NCBI GenBank assembly: GCA_016841875.1
Contig: JAENYG010000009.1
Coordinates: 1-64,000 of the forward strand
DNA from: Syntrophomonas sp.
Lineage (GTDB): Bacteria > Bacillota > Syntrophomonadia > Syntrophomonadales > Syntrophomonadaceae
Length of the DNA stretch: 64,000 bases
Direction of reading: 5' to 3'
Shown here: piece after piece, positions 1-8,559 of the stretch
Layout of the letters: the number at the start of each line of letters is the position of its first letter
Position numbering within the stretch: the first letter of the stretch is position 1
Notes under the pieces: generated by a model
The model's database searches: none
What the model was told of the DNA's origin: nothing
What the model saw: only the letters and a program-made list of their open reading frames with translations
Translations under genes and position numbers: made by a program

Positions 1-60
1 TATAATTGGAAATTGATTAACAAGATGCTTACAAAAATTATTATACGAGGAGGAAAAACT

Positions 61-1554
61 ATGAAGAAAAAACTTGCTATGATTACCCTATGCCTGTTTC
101 TCGTTGGGATTTTAGCCGAACCCGTTATGGCGAATGTTAATGCCAGTGCTGGCAATGATACTGTGCAGCTGGTCAGGTTGCAGGATATTAATGACGATTG
201 GGCCAGGCAAGATATTGAAGCAGTTGTTGCCAAAGGATTTATCAAGGGATATGAAGACAATACTTACCGGCCCAATCAAGCAGTTACCTGTCTGGAAGTT
301 ATCGTAATGCTGGTCCGGGCAGCCAACCTGGAGGATCAGGCAGATAATTATATCTTAAGCGGTGATGAGGCATTGCTTCTGAGTCAGGTTCCCAATTGGG
401 GAAAGGCTTATGCTGCAGTGGCATTGGAAGCAGGTATTTTAAGTCCGGCTGATATCAGCACTTTTCACCCCCAAGAGGGCGCAATGAGATATCAGGTCTG
501 TTTATATATGCAGAATGCCCTCAAACTATGCAGCCTTCAGGAGGAGGATTCTGCGGACAACAATTCCGACAGCTTTACAGATGACGACTTAATACCAACT
601 CAAGCCAGAAGCGCAGTATATCTAATGAACAAATACGGCGTTATTAATGGCTATCCAGATGGGAGCTTTGGACCAAACCGGGTAGTTAAGAGAAACGAAA
701 TGGCTAAAATGTTAAATAGATTTTATGTAAATTGCCTTCAGAATGCCCAGGAGCCTGAAGAGGCCGGAAAAGAGCTTACTTTGAATGGGGTCCTGGATAA
801 TCTATATTATAACAGTGCGGAAGAGACACTAACCCTGGATATAATGGATGACAGCAGTAATAGATGGCGGTTTAGCATAGCGGCCGGGGATGATGTGGAT
901 GTGTACTACGAAGGCAGTAAAATGCGCTTGAATAGTGATTTAACTCGAATTATTAAGACCGGGGGGCCCAGCTTTGTGCTCCTGAATGAAGAGCAAGAGG
1001 CCGTATGGGTAAAGATCTATGAAGTAGTAGCAGATGGGCAGACGATATTAGCAGGGACCCTGGAGGAGATTAAATACGACAATGAAAATAATAGCCTCTC
1101 TCTGAATGTCATAGATGAAAACGGATCTGAGCGGGCATTTGATTTAGAAAGAAGATCAGGAATTAAAGTCTATTATAATAATAGATTTGTGGAATTTGAT
1201 GAAGATCTTGATACCATAATACCTGGCGGATTGATCACGGTAGTGCTGGATGAAGATGAGAGCCCGGTGTTGCTCAGGATCTACGTGCCAGATGACATGG
1301 AAGGTTATGAGGTATTAGCTGGAAGTCTGGATAAAATCAGTTTTGTGGGCGATAATCTGAATATCAGAATGACCGATAATGACGAGGATGAGTGGAGCTT
1401 TGTGATACACCAAAGCGATAACGTAGATATATACTATGATGGCAGCAGTATGGAGTTCAGCAGAGCTCTTAATAACATAGAAGCAGATGAAGATATCAAA
1501 ATACTCCTGGACGAAAATGAAAAACCCGTGTGGATAAGGATCTATCCTGATTAG
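61..1554 (+). CDS. SLH-domain envelope protein with three C-terminal tandem repeats
   Basis: The first 25 or so residues form a typical signal peptide (MKKK, hydrophobic core, then PVMA), so the protein is exported. Three S-layer homology modules follow at about residues 42-88, 110-160 and 180-228; the first contains GYEDNTYRPN and the third GYPDGSFGPN. Such modules hold proteins to pyruvylated wall polymer. The remaining part, about 240-497, is three related units of about 80 residues, each starting LxGxLxxI or similar and ending in a W/L-[VLI]-[KR]-IY motif. I do not recognise these units. The ATG at 61 is preferred to an upstream in-frame codon because AGGAGG lies just before it. The gene is followed by a terminator and stands alone. 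Confidence 0.85.
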   Translation: MKKKLAMITLCLFLVGILAEPVMANVNASAGNDTVQLVRLQDINDDWARQDIEAVVAKGFIKGYEDNTYRPNQAVTCLEVIVMLVRAANLEDQADNYILSGDEALLLSQVPNWGKAYAAVALEAGILSPADISTFHPQEGAMRYQVCLYMQNALKLCSLQEEDSADNNSDSFTDDDLIPTQARSAVYLMNKYGVINGYPDGSFGPNRVVKRNEMAKMLNRFYVNCLQNAQEPEEAGKELTLNGVLDNLYYNSAEETLTLDIMDDSSNRWRFSIAAGDDVDVYYEGSKMRLNSDLTRIIKTGGPSFVLLNEEQEAVWVKIYEVVADGQTILAGTLEEIKYDNENNSLSLNVIDENGSERAFDLERRSGIKVYYNNRFVEFDEDLDTIIPGGLITVVLDEDESPVLLRIYVPDDMEGYEVLAGSLDKISFVGDNLNIRMTDNDEDEWSFVIHQSDNVDIYYDGSSMEFSRALNNIEADEDIKILLDENEKPVWIRIYPD

Positions 1555-1617
1555 CAACTCGTAGTGAAGATCCGGACTGGCTCGAATATAGTTTAACCGT
1601 GCATCATGTTTAACAAG

Positions 1618-1646
1618 AAGAAGGTTTGTTCAAAAACCTTCTTTTT
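1618..1646 (+). terminator. Rho-independent terminator after the SLH gene
   Basis: A perfect 10-bp stem (AAGAAGGTTT with AAACCTTCTT) has a 6-nt loop and ends in a run of T. Confidence 0.85.
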
Positions 1647-1800
1647 GCATAATAACGGATTTAGTACTAAGATAATATCTATCTATATTTCTATTACTAA
1701 AATCATAATAATTTTAGCCGTAGATAATAAGCATAGTTTTTTCAGGATGAGAGAGACCATGGGATAATTATAATTCTGTTCGTACAGCATTTGGGGAGGA

Positions 1801-2439
1801 ATGAGATTGGAACAGTTGGATATTTGTTTACAACCGACTCCAAGTATTGACAGCGATCATCCGGTGATAGTCAAGCAAGCAAGAGAGCTAAGCCAGGGCT
1901 GCGCAAACGACACTGATAAAGCAGTCCGCTTGTTTTATTATGTGCGCGATAACTGCCATTATAACATGTACGACTTGAGCACTGATCCTGATGCCTACCG
2001 CTCATCACGGATTCTGGAAAAGGGCCAGGGGTGGTGTATGCCCAAGGCTATCCTGCTCACCTCTCTCTGCAGAGCAGCAGGGATACCCAGCAGGCTTATT
2101 CTGACTTCGATCCGCAATCACAAGTCTCCCCCGGAAGCGGTGGAGATGATGGGTACCAATGTGTTTTTCCCCCATGTATATAATCATATCTATATAAACG
2201 GACATTGGATCAAGGCGGCTCCCACCTTTGACTATGATATCTGTGAACGTATCGGAGTACCGGCAGTGGAGTTTGATGGGGTACATGATGCGGTATTGCC
2301 CCAGCGGGATCTGGGAGGCGGTCATTACATTGAATACCTGAATGATTATGGAGTATTTGCTGATGTTCCCTGGAAGCTGATATCTGAAATTGGCTATAAA
2401 ATATATGGAGATAGTATGAGGAGTTGGTTTGCGAGGTAA
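1801..2439 (+). CDS. transglutaminase-like (papain-fold) domain protein
   Basis: The protein is about 212 aa and has no signal peptide. It carries the transglutaminase-core triad in the expected order: Cys79 in GQGWC, a His in FPHVYNHIY (125 or 129) and Asp144 in PTFDYD. Proteins of this type cleave or cross-link peptides, but the substrate here is unknown. The start is uncertain. ATG 1801 directly abuts GGGGAGG, whereas TTG 1807, in the same frame, sits 8 nt from it at ideal spacing and may be the true start. The neighbours, an SLH gene and the trp operon, give no functional hint. Confidence 0.75.
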   Translation: MRLEQLDICLQPTPSIDSDHPVIVKQARELSQGCANDTDKAVRLFYYVRDNCHYNMYDLSTDPDAYRSSRILEKGQGWCMPKAILLTSLCRAAGIPSRLILTSIRNHKSPPEAVEMMGTNVFFPHVYNHIYINGHWIKAAPTFDYDICERIGVPAVEFDGVHDAVLPQRDLGGGHYIEYLNDYGVFADVPWKLISEIGYKIYGDSMRSWFAR

Positions 2440-2490
2440 GTTATTACCTGACTCCAAACTTTAAAACTCTTGAAAAAATATAATATCAAA

Positions 2491-2563
2491 GTGGGACACG
2501 GGGACAGGTCCCTTGTCCCAGTTAATAATCTAGTGGGACAAGGGACCTGTCCCCGTGTCCCAC
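2491..2563. repeat. REPIN-like perfect inverted repeat, family C (GGGGACAGGTCCC core)
   Basis: Two perfect 30-nt arms (2491-2520 and 2534-2563) are separated by 13 nt. The element lies in the gap before the trp promoter. The 13-nt sequence just to its right (CACCGCGCCTATG, 2568-2580) recurs beside the unrelated family B element near 8408. Confidence 0.85.
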
Positions 2564-2603
2564 TAGACACCGCGCCTATGCCGGACGCCATACTATTAAG
2601 CTA

Positions 2604-2632
2604 TTGACAAAAGCACGATATAAGTGTAAATT
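2604..2632 (+). promoter_or_regulatory. candidate promoter of the trp operon
   Basis: A perfect TTGACA (2604-2609) is followed after 17 nt by TAAATT, a weak -10. This would start a leader of roughly 75 nt before trpE. Confidence 0.5.
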
Positions 2633-2672
2633 AACAATAATAATGCTGTTAAGGCATACAATTTAATATTAT

Positions 2673-2729
2673 TAGATGAGACGAGACGAGATGAGAAGAG
2701 GAGAGAACGACGAGATGAGCAGGTATGAG
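2673..2729 (+). promoter_or_regulatory. TRAP-like (G/U)AG triplet array over the trpE translation start
   Basis: Triplets TAG, GAG, GAG, GAG, GAG, GAG and GAG begin at 2673, 2678, 2683, 2688, 2693, 2698 and 2703, an exact 5-nt period. Three more GAG lie at 2712, 2717 and 2727. This (G/U)AG-N2 pattern is what the 11-subunit tryptophan-activated protein TRAP (MtrB) binds in Bacillus trp leaders. The array includes the trpE Shine-Dalgarno sequence (AGAGGAGAG, 2697-2705) and the ATG at 2715, so bound protein would block initiation. The pattern is seen directly; binding by TRAP is inferred, and no mtrB is in the window. Confidence 0.75.
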
Positions 2730-4220
2730 AATCGTACCAGCACATTTGAACGTGCTGGTTTTTATTTGCCTTTTTCCGGGGTTGAGGTTTTTCCTGACCG
2801 GGAAACATTTATCAATATGTCCGGGGTATATGATTATATCCCGATCTACAGCCAGATGAAACTTAATGATTTTGATATTGTTTCATTTTATGAAGCAATA
2901 AATATGGTAGAGAGCTCCTGTCTCCTGGAGAGCTTAACCGGTAATGATAATGGACGTTATTCTATAATTGCGTACAGCCCATTGTACGAAATTTTCTCTT
3001 CCCTTAATGATCCCCAGGGCATTTTACCCATGCAAAATTTAATAAATTCACTTCGTACTCCGAAACTTGATTTTCCCTTTTTTACTGGAGGTCTGGTTGG
3101 TTACTGGAGCTACGAGACCAGTTTGTTTTACCAGGGTTTGCTGAATGAACCTAGTTCTTTTGAAGAACAGTATTTCTTTATGCCTGGTAAGATAATCGTC
3201 TATGACCGGCATACTGGCGAACTCAGTATTTTCCTGTGGGTAAAAAGCTCTGAAGCAGATCAGGCTGTTTATAATTCGCTCTGCCAGCAGATGGATGATG
3301 TCATAAAAAATATTGAATTATACTGCGGAGAAAATACTGCTCCTGAACCTTTACGGGGTTATGGGCCAAAAGATGGTAATATCGACGAGGAATTTCAGGT
3401 AAATATATCCCGTGAAAAATACGGTGATATGGTCAGGAAGGCCAAAGAACATATAAGGCAGGGGGATATTTTCCAGGTAGTTTTATCCAGACGATGGGAG
3501 AAAAAAAGTACCGCTGATCCCTGGCAGGTATACAGCCGGCTTCGCAGCTTAAATCCATCTCCATATATGTTTTATTTTAAACTGCCTGAGGCTACATTGA
3601 TGGGTGCTTCACCGGAAATGCAGGTTAAAGTAAGAGAGGGCAAACTAAGAAGTCGGCCTATAGCAGGAACCTGCAAAGTTACCGGGGATAAAGAATTAGA
3701 TGAATTACTGCAAAAAGAACTCTTACAGGATGAAAAAGAAAGAGCAGAACATCTAATGCTGGTTGATCTGAGCCGTAATGATGTGGGGAAAGTATGCAAG
3801 GCTGGAAGCGTGAAAGTATTGGAATTCATGGAATTAGAAAAGTACTCTCATGTTGTACATCTGGTATCTACGGTGGAAGGTGAACTTAAAGATGACGTCA
3901 CATCATTGGAAGCTTTTCAAGCCTGTTTCCCGGCTGGTACCTTGAGCGGAGCACCGAAGCGTAAAGCGATGGAAATAATTCTTGATTTGGAGACCGATGT
4001 GCGAGGACCATATGGAGGATCTGTGGGTTATATTTCCTTTGATGGAAGTCTGGATTCGTGTATAACTATACGAGCCATATTATATAAAAACAAAAAATAT
4101 TATCTCCAGAGTGGAGCAGGAATCGTTGCTGATTCTGTGCCTGAACTGGAAGCTGAAGAGACATTGAGCAAAGCCCGGGCACTGATGCTGGCAATCAAAA
4201 AAGCGGAGGAATTAGAATGA
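2715..4220 (+). CDS. trpE: anthranilate synthase component I
   Basis: This is the chorismate-binding subunit of anthranilate synthase, the first step of tryptophan synthesis, working with TrpG. The C-terminal two thirds carries the family signatures, including [22 protein letters not shown], the catalytic-region stretch [11 protein letters not shown] and the late [12 protein letters not shown] chose ATG 2715 (501 aa) because AGAGGAGAG precedes it by 9 nt; an in-frame ATG at 2676 has no such site. Family alignment would begin near FPDRETF, so the first 20 or so residues are extra and overlap a terminator-like hairpin. The stop overlaps trpG by 4 nt (ATGA), indicating coupled translation. Confidence 0.95.
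   Translation: MSRYENRTSTFERAGFYLPFSGVEVFPDRETFINMSGVYDYIPIYSQMKLNDFDIVSFYEAINMVESSCLLESLTGNDNGRYSIIAYSPLYEIFSSLNDPQGILPMQNLINSLRTPKLDFPFFTGGLVGYWSYETSLFYQGLLNEPSSFEEQYFFMPGKIIVYDRHTGELSIFLWVKSSEADQAVYNSLCQQMDDVIKNIELYCGENTAPEPLRGYGPKDGNIDEEFQVNISREKYGDMVRKAKEHIRQGDIFQVVLSRRWEKKSTADPWQVYSRLRSLNPSPYMFYFKLPEATLMGASPEMQVKVREGKLRSRPIAGTCKVTGDKELDELLQKELLQDEKERAEHLMLVDLSRNDVGKVCKAGSVKVLEFMELEKYSHVVHLVSTVEGELKDDVTSLEAFQACFPAGTLSGAPKRKAMEIILDLETDVRGPYGGSVGYISFDGSLDSCITIRAILYKNKKYYLQSGAGIVADSVPELEAEETLSKARALMLAIKKAEELE
2736..2767 (+). terminator. attenuator-like hairpin inside the first codons of trpE
   Basis: A perfect 8-bp stem, ACCAGCAC (2736-2743) with GTGCTGGT (2752-2759), has an 8-nt loop and is followed by TTTTTATTT. 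It begins 7 nt after the last GAG triplet. An upstream segment, TGCTGTTA (2644-2651), could pair with 2735-2742 (7 of 8 positions) and act as an antiterminator. The position suggests that transcription stops when the ribosome is kept off the trpE start. Confidence 0.6.
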
Positions 4221-4852
4221 TATTGATGATCGATAACTATGATTCTTTTACTTACAACCTGGTACAGTATTTTGAGGAATTTGGGGAGGAAGTACAGGTA
4301 TATAAAAATGATGCCATCGGCATTAATGAAATAATGGAGCTGGAACCGGAAGCTATTGTTATCTCTCCTGGGCCCAGTAGTCCAAAGGAAGCTGGCATCT
4401 CGGTTGAGGTGATCAGGGAGTGTTATGACAAGATACCAATTTTGGGAGTATGCCTGGGTCATCAATCTATTGCTTATGCCTTTGGAGCCAGTATTGTTAT
4501 TAACGAACGGATGATGCATGGTAAGGTATCTAGAATATATCATGATCAACAGACTATCTATGAAGGAATCAGCGAACCTTTTGATGCGGCCCGGTATCAT
4601 TCTCTGGTGATAGAGAGAGACTCGATGCCGTACTGTTTGGAGATTAGTTCCTGCAGTGAAATAGGCGAAATTATGGGAATCAGGCACAAGTATTATCCGG
4701 TAGAGGGAGTACAGTTTCATCCCGAGTCGATAATGACTGCCGAAGGCAAAAAGTTGTTGGCAAACTTTCTGACCTGGATAAGGAGTTATCCATTCGGACA
4801 TACGCGGTTATCCTGTCCGGCTGTGGATAAGAGGATAAGGGCTATGGGATAA
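4217..4852 (+). CDS. trpG: anthranilate synthase component II (glutamine amidotransferase)
   Basis: The class I amidotransferase subunit supplies ammonia from glutamine to TrpE. The catalytic triad is visible: Cys79 in GVCLGHQ, and His168 and Glu170 in QFHPES. The oxyanion region is SPGPSSP. It starts inside the trpE stop (ATGA overlap). After the HPES motif and LANFL helix there is an extra basic tail of about 20 residues (YPFGHTRLSC onward) beyond the usual end. As is common in clostridia, the subunit could also serve PabB. A 122-nt gap then separates it from trpD and carries its own regulatory array. Confidence 0.95.
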   Translation: MILMIDNYDSFTYNLVQYFEEFGEEVQVYKNDAIGINEIMELEPEAIVISPGPSSPKEAGISVEVIRECYDKIPILGVCLGHQSIAYAFGASIVINERMMHGKVSRIYHDQQTIYEGISEPFDAARYHSLVIERDSMPYCLEISSCSEIGEIMGIRHKYYPVEGVQFHPESIMTAEGKKLLANFLTWIRSYPFGHTRLSCPAVDKRIRAMG

Positions 4853-4936
4853 GAAACAGTTCCTTTGTCTACAGTCCTATGGGCAGTTGAAAGGGATAAA
4901 ACCTGGCCGGGAGAAACTCCCCTTAGGGCAGGGGGC

Positions 4937-4964
4937 TAGACGAGATTAGACGAGAAGAGAGGAG
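4937..4964 (+). promoter_or_regulatory. second TRAP-like triplet array over the trpD ribosome-binding site
   Basis: Triplets TAG, GAG, TAG, GAG, GAG and GAG begin at 4937, 4942, 4947, 4952, 4957 and 4962, again exactly 5 nt apart. The last two form the Shine-Dalgarno sequence of trpD (ATG 4975). Just upstream, GGGAG/CTCCC (4909-4921) and CCCC/GGGG (4919-4935) are alternative, mutually exclusive hairpins. Six triplets is fewer than the usual 9-11, so binding may be weaker than at trpE. Confidence 0.65.
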
Positions 4965-4974
4965 AGTATTAATA

Positions 4975-5997
4975 ATGTTTAACCAATATTTGAAAACCGT
5001 AGTAGGAGGGGAATATCTCAATATTGAAGAGGCATACAGCAGTGCTAAAATGCTTTTGCATGATAATGTTCAGGCGGTGCAGGCGGCTGCCTTCCTATCC
5101 GCACTGCGGACCCGTAAAGAATGTGCCCAGGAATTAAGTGGTTTTGTGCAAGCTCTTTATGAAGAAGCGGTGACGATTGATGTTGATATGGAACTATTAG
5201 ATACCTGCGGTACCGGAGGGGACGGATTAGGAACTTTTAATATATCTACTCTGGCAGCCTTTGTAGTGGCTGCTGCTGGTATTCCGATAGCCAAACATGG
5301 AAATAAAGCGATGACAAGTAAGGTGGGGAGTGCTGACTTACTGGAGGCACTGGGGGTTAATATTATGCTGAGTCCGGATCAGGCTCGCAGGTTGCTGGAA
5401 AAGGTAGGTATTACCTTTTTATTTGCACCTCATTATCATCCTATCTTGAAAGAAGTGGGACCCCTGAGAAGGGAAATGGGAGTAGCTACTATTTTTAATT
5501 TTCTTGGCCCCCTGCTGAATCCATGTAATTTGAGCTACCAGGTGATGGGAATAGCAGATGGCAGTATGCAGGAATCAATAGCGCTTACCGTTAATAAACT
5601 GGGACGAAAACGGGCCCTGGTTATTAATGCGGAAAATGGAATGGATGAAGTTAGTCCCAGCGGCAAAACCCAGGTTTATGATATTCAAGCCGGGGAGATG
5701 GCTATGTATGACATAGACCCGGTAGACCTGGGGTTAGATCCGATAACTTTGGATTCTATTTTAGGCGGGGATATATCCGTCAATACCCGCATAGCAAGGG
5801 AAGTCCTGGACGGACACCCCGGATCTTTTAGAGATACAGTAGTCTTAAACGCTGCGGCAGCAATAATGACTGCAGGAAAGGCTCTGGATATGAAGGAAGG
5901 TATACAGCTGGCTGATGAACTAATAGATTCAGGAAAGGCCAAAGGTATCCTCCTGAAGATGATTCAATACAGCAGAGACGGGGTGGCTGCATGCTGA
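4975..5997 (+). CDS. trpD: anthranilate phosphoribosyltransferase
   Basis: The enzyme joins anthranilate to PRPP, the second committed step of tryptophan synthesis. The glycine-rich PRPP loop DTCGTGGDG is at residues 76-84, followed by FNIST, and later AKHGNKAMTS and the FNFLGPLLNP signature. Its 340 aa are full length for the family. Its start codon lies 8 nt after GAGGAGAG, which is part of the triplet array described at 4937. It overlaps trpC by 7 nt, so the two are probably translated together. Confidence 0.96.
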   Translation: MFNQYLKTVVGGEYLNIEEAYSSAKMLLHDNVQAVQAAAFLSALRTRKECAQELSGFVQALYEEAVTIDVDMELLDTCGTGGDGLGTFNISTLAAFVVAAAGIPIAKHGNKAMTSKVGSADLLEALGVNIMLSPDQARRLLEKVGITFLFAPHYHPILKEVGPLRREMGVATIFNFLGPLLNPCNLSYQVMGIADGSMQESIALTVNKLGRKRALVINAENGMDEVSPSGKTQVYDIQAGEMAMYDIDPVDLGLDPITLDSILGGDISVNTRIAREVLDGHPGSFRDTVVLNAAAAIMTAGKALDMKEGIQLADELIDSGKAKGILLKMIQYSRDGVAAC

Positions 5998-6782
5998 ACC
6001 GTATAGCTGCTGAAAAAATATTGGAAGTTCAAAGACTGAGAAGGACTATTGATATAGATAAACTCATCATAAAAACAAAAAGTTTTAATCCTTTTACGGT
6101 TTTTAAGAATGATACCGGCAGGATTGAAGTTATAGCTGAAGTAAAAAAGGCCTCTCCTATTAAAGGAGTGATTTGCAGCAGCTTTAATCATCTGGAAATA
6201 GCCAAAAAATATGAGTTAAAGGGTGCTGCAGCGGTATCAGTAATAAGTGACAGCAAGTTTTTTGATGGCAAAGCAGATTATTTGAGAGAAATACGGGAAG
6301 AAATAGATTTGCCGATCCTGCGCAAGGATTTTATCATTGATGAGATCCAGCTTTATGAAACTATGGAAATGGGAGCTGATATGGTTTTGCTTATTGCTGC
6401 AATGCATGATTATTCATCACTGCTTAACTTATGTGAAATAAGCAGGCAAATAGGGCTGGAGCCCCTGTTGGAAGTGCATGATGCTGATGAAATAGGCATA
6501 ATACCCGATTTGCCAATAAACATTATCGGGGTCAATAATAGAAATTTAAAGGATTTTACAGTTGATATAAATACTAGTATAAAATTGAGCTCATTGATTC
6601 CTGATGCATTTATCAAGATCAGTGAAAGTGGGATTAAAACTCAGCAGGACATGATATTACTGGAGCAAAATGGTTTTAATGCGGTGCTGATCGGGGAAAC
6701 CCTGGTATCTTCTCCTGACCCCGGGGCTAAGCTGGATGAACTGCTGAAATACAGGGAGATGAAAAGCTATGACCAGAGTTAA
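5991..6782 (+). CDS. trpC: indole-3-glycerol-phosphate synthase
   Basis: This TIM-barrel enzyme closes and decarboxylates CdRP to indoleglycerol phosphate. The family motifs EVKKASPIKG (50-59), LRKDFIIDEIQLYE, the GADMVLLI strand, NNRNLKDF and SESGI are all present in order, and the length of 263 aa is normal. The ATG lies within the last codons of trpD, and the 3' end overlaps trpF by 14 nt, so the operon is tightly packed here. Confidence 0.96.
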   Translation: MLNRIAAEKILEVQRLRRTIDIDKLIIKTKSFNPFTVFKNDTGRIEVIAEVKKASPIKGVICSSFNHLEIAKKYELKGAAAVSVISDSKFFDGKADYLREIREEIDLPILRKDFIIDEIQLYETMEMGADMVLLIAAMHDYSSLLNLCEISRQIGLEPLLEVHDADEIGIIPDLPINIIGVNNRNLKDFTVDINTSIKLSSLIPDAFIKISESGIKTQQDMILLEQNGFNAVLIGETLVSSPDPGAKLDELLKYREMKSYDQS

Positions 6783-7395
6783 AATCTGCGGAATAAGAAG
6801 CCTGGAAGAAGCCAGGATGGCAGTGAAATTTGGAGCCTGGGCTATGGGCGAGGTTTTTGCAGATTCACCTCGCAGAATATCAATAGAACAGGCTGAGCAG
6901 ATTAATCGGCAGCTGGGAGAAGACATTCTAAAAATTGGTGTATTTGTTAATGAGAAACTTGAATCTATTAAATCTATTATTAAAACCTGTTCGCTTGATG
7001 TGGTGCAGCTGCATGGAGAGGAGAAGCCCGAGTATGCAGCTGAGATAGATATACCGGTTATTAAGAGCTTTTCGCTGACTGGTCCGGTAGAACCGGATTA
7101 CATTAAGCAGTGGAAGGTATGGGCTTATCTTTTTGATACCTATTCTCCTGCAGTCAGGGGTGGAACTGGAAAAAGTTTTGACTGGCGATGGCTTGACGGA
7201 ATAAGGGCGGATAACAAAATAATACTGGCAGGTGGCCTTAAATCCAGTAATGTAGCCACAGCCATTAATGCGATCAGGCCTCTGGCAGTAGATGTTTCCA
7301 GTAGTGTGGAATTCCCGGGTGGGGGAAAGAGCTTGGAAAAAATCGAACAATTTATTATGGCAGTAAAAGAAGCTGATAAAAATAAGGTACATTGA
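6769..7395 (+). CDS. trpF: phosphoribosylanthranilate isomerase
   Basis: This small TIM barrel isomerises PRA to CdRP, the step before TrpC. The catalytic Cys sits in VKICGIRSLEEA near the N terminus and the catalytic Asp in LFDTYSP; VRGGTGKSFDW and the phosphate-binding LAGGL complete the signature. It is 208 aa, normal length. It begins inside trpC. No trpB or trpA follows: the next gene, after 74 nt, is aroF, so the last two steps of the pathway must be encoded elsewhere. Confidence 0.95.
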   Translation: MTRVKICGIRSLEEARMAVKFGAWAMGEVFADSPRRISIEQAEQINRQLGEDILKIGVFVNEKLESIKSIIKTCSLDVVQLHGEEKPEYAAEIDIPVIKSFSLTGPVEPDYIKQWKVWAYLFDTYSPAVRGGTGKSFDWRWLDGIRADNKIILAGGLKSSNVATAINAIRPLAVDVSSSVEFPGGGKSLEKIEQFIMAVKEADKNKVH

Positions 7396-7469
7396 TCTGG
7401 GTTTTAAGACATTTTACCTACGGTTTTGATATAGAAGCTGAGACGTAGTTAACGGAGGAGGATTAAATA

Positions 7470-8300
7470 ATGGATTACAAACTTGCAGTCAGGGATAATC
7501 ATCCTGAAGACACTGTAATAGATATACCAGGCAAATCTGGAGTTACTCGGATTGGGAAAGGATACTGCACTATCATAGCTGGACCATGTGCAGTGGAATC
7601 ACGGGATAAATATCTGGAGATTGCCATGCAGGTTAAAAATATGGGAGCCCATATACTGCGCGGAGGAGCTTTCAAGCCCCGGACTTCACCCTATTCATTT
7701 GCCGGGCTGGGTATCGAAGGCTTAAGAATTCTGGAGGAAGCCAGAGAAATAACCGGTTTACCAGTAATTACAGAGCTTATGGATATCAGGGATTTAGAAC
7801 AGGTCTGCAGATACAGTGATATTATTCAGGTAGGAAGCCGAAATATGCAGAATTTTTCCCTGCTGAGAGAAGTTGGAAGGGTGAACAAACCGGTTATGGT
7901 TAAACGAGGGCTAGCTGCAACTATAGAAGAATGGCTTTTAGCGGCTGAATATGTCCTTTGCGAGGGTAACGAAAAAGTCATATTATGTGAACGCGGCATC
8001 CGTACCTTTGAAGTCATGACCCGCAATACAGTTGATATCGGTGCGGTAGCTCTATTAAAAGACTTATCCCACTTGCCCATAATAGTTGATCCGAGCCATG
8101 CTACCGGGAAGCGGCATTTAGTCAAGCCGGTTGCCATGGCGGCTGTAGCAGCCGGGGCAGATGGTTTGATGATCGAGGTTCACCAGAATCCGGAAGAGGC
8201 TCTTTCCGATGGACCGCAGTCATTAACTCCTGAATTATTTATATCTGTATTAGACAATCTTAAGGGCATAGCAGCTTTAAATAATCGCATCTTTCAATAA
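7470..8300 (+). CDS. aroF: 3-deoxy-7-phosphoheptulonate (DAHP) synthase, type I-beta
   Basis: The enzyme condenses PEP and erythrose 4-phosphate, the entry to the shikimate pathway that feeds chorismate to TrpE. Motifs are AGPCAVES with the metal-binding Cys, LRGGAFKPRTSPY for phosphate contacts, VKRGL, and DPSHATGK. At 276 aa it has only a short N-terminal extension and no ACT or chorismate-mutase domain, so obvious feedback modules are absent. GGAGGAGG precedes its ATG. Its position after trpF suggests co-expression with tryptophan genes, perhaps as a tryptophan-linked isozyme. Confidence 0.95.
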   Translation: MDYKLAVRDNHPEDTVIDIPGKSGVTRIGKGYCTIIAGPCAVESRDKYLEIAMQVKNMGAHILRGGAFKPRTSPYSFAGLGIEGLRILEEAREITGLPVITELMDIRDLEQVCRYSDIIQVGSRNMQNFSLLREVGRVNKPVMVKRGLAATIEEWLLAAEYVLCEGNEKVILCERGIRTFEVMTRNTVDIGAVALLKDLSHLPIIVDPSHATGKRHLVKPVAMAAVAAGADGLMIEVHQNPEEALSDGPQSLTPELFISVLDNLKGIAALNNRIFQ

Positions 8301-8302
8301 AT

Positions 8303-8442
8303 GGGGTCAGGCACTAACTCATTAGTTTTTCTACGAGCGGTGCCAGGCACTAACTTACTAACTTATGCATTATAGATTGGGACATAAGTTAGTAAGTTAG
8401 TGCCTGGCACCGCGCCTATGTAGTAAGTTAGTGCCTGACCCC
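8303..8442. repeat. nested REPIN-like elements, family B (GGTGCCAGGCAC core)
   Basis: An outer pair (GGGGTCAGGCACTAACT near 8303 and its complement ending at 8442) encloses an inner perfect pair of 29-nt arms (8339-8367 and 8383-8411). The arrangement looks like one element inserted into, or duplicated inside, another. The inner right arm runs into CACCGCGCCTATG, also found beside the family C element at 2568. Confidence 0.85.
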
Positions 8443-8559
8443 AACCCATTGTAGTGTGTTATAATCTTTCCATAGATTTCCTTATTAATAGAGATGGCTG
8501 TACAGAATTACTTCCCGAAAATAAGGAATAATAAAGCTGATTCGAAAGGGAGTGTTTGC

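Noticed and set aside
7396-7469. A third TRAP-like array before aroF
   Set aside because: Only scattered GAG/TAG triplets occur here, without the 5-nt period seen at trpE and trpD.
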